Below are positions 38,892-38,995 of a stretch of DNA of 38,995 nt, one piece after another. This DNA is from Arcobacter sp. (lineage in GTDB: Bacteria; Campylobacterota; Campylobacteria; Campylobacterales; Arcobacteraceae), in the NCBI GenBank assembly GCA_002733685.1, contig NVWN01000009.1, positions 129,492 through 168,486 on the forward strand, in the 5' to 3' direction. Each line of letters begins with the position of its first letter. Position 1 is the stretch's first letter. Both the position numbers and the translations under genes were made by a program. The notes beneath the pieces were generated by a model that was given only the letters and a program-made list of their open reading frames with translations, was not told the origin of the DNA and did no database searches.

Positions 38892-38995
38892 ATGAATATA
38901 ATAATACAAGAAATATATAAAGCGAATAAAGAAAAAGAAAAAGATCTTCAAATACTTCTTTCTAAATTACTGTTTTCTTCTGTACAAGAAGAAGG
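38892..38995 (+). CDS. Start of an unidentified gene (cut by window end)
   Basis: The ATG at 38892 has AGGAAAA upstream, and the frame is open for 34 codons to the window edge (MNIIIQEIYKANKEKEKDLQ and so on). It is hydrophilic and helical. There is too little sequence to assign a family. Confidence 0.5.
   Translation, partial: MNIIIQEIYKANKEKEKDLQILLSKLLFSSVQEE

Overview
The window is very AT-rich chromosomal DNA from a member of the Campylobacterota, most likely an Arcobacter-type bacterium. I base this on general codon and intergenic character, a XerH-type recombinase and the TRAP/GGDEF/EPS gene repertoire; no rRNA or marker gene is present to prove it.

Layout. (1) 1-5210, minus strand: the upstream part of an exopolysaccharide operon. 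Read in transcription order it has an alkaline-phosphatase-fold phosphodiesterase, a Wzc-like chain-length protein with a degraded kinase domain, a Wza-like export lipoprotein, a serine-acetyltransferase-like hexapeptide enzyme and a Wzy/WaaL-like membrane protein cut by the window edge. (2) 5211-10750: small or unassigned genes (a lipoprotein, a YgjV-type membrane protein, a two-receiver diguanylate cyclase) separated by decayed DNA. The decayed parts include a PAS-domain remnant, the tail of an sbcC gene, a copy of the ygjV 3' end and a large structured intergenic repeat. (3) 10752-23458: a PAS plus winged-helix regulator, then a co-directional catabolic cluster. The cluster holds an Asp/Glu-racemase-family enzyme, a ThDP enzyme, a TAXI-TRAP transporter, a three-part flavin/iron-sulfur dehydrogenase and a ProC-like reductase. 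A divergent pair, universal stress protein and AEC carrier, follows. The cluster promoter and both divergent promoters carry the same 11-bp direct repeat, TTATCACTTTT, so they look like one regulon. (4) 23589-26524: a DMT transporter and HxlR regulator pair, two more copies of the structured repeat in opposite orientation, and a lipoprotein. (5) 26650-37961: a mobile-element zone at a tRNA-Leu(CAA) gene. A hipBA toxin-antitoxin pair lies between two copies of a roughly 280-bp segment, each encoding a nearly identical 56-57 aa membrane protein missed by a 60-aa cutoff. Next to it is an 8.85-kb integrated element with integrase, excisionase-like HTH protein, DnaB-N/DUF3987 helicase-primase-like protein, XerH-like recombinase, NYN nuclease-like protein and a 2.1-kb non-coding block full of GTCTTAA iterons. 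It is bounded by the tRNA 3' end and a degenerate copy of it, with paired GGCAAC integrase-arm-like repeats just inside both ends. (6) 37962-38995: a repeat-containing alpha-helical protein and the start of another gene.

The part most likely to be new is the 29.0-37.9 kb element. It has a replication module and iterons but no recognisable capsid, terminase or conjugation gene, so it resembles a phage satellite or small integrative element. The next most interesting items are the large nested-stem repeats at 9.7 and 25 kb and the shared 11-bp operator system. All functional statements are from reading the sequence and family knowledge; no database search was run.
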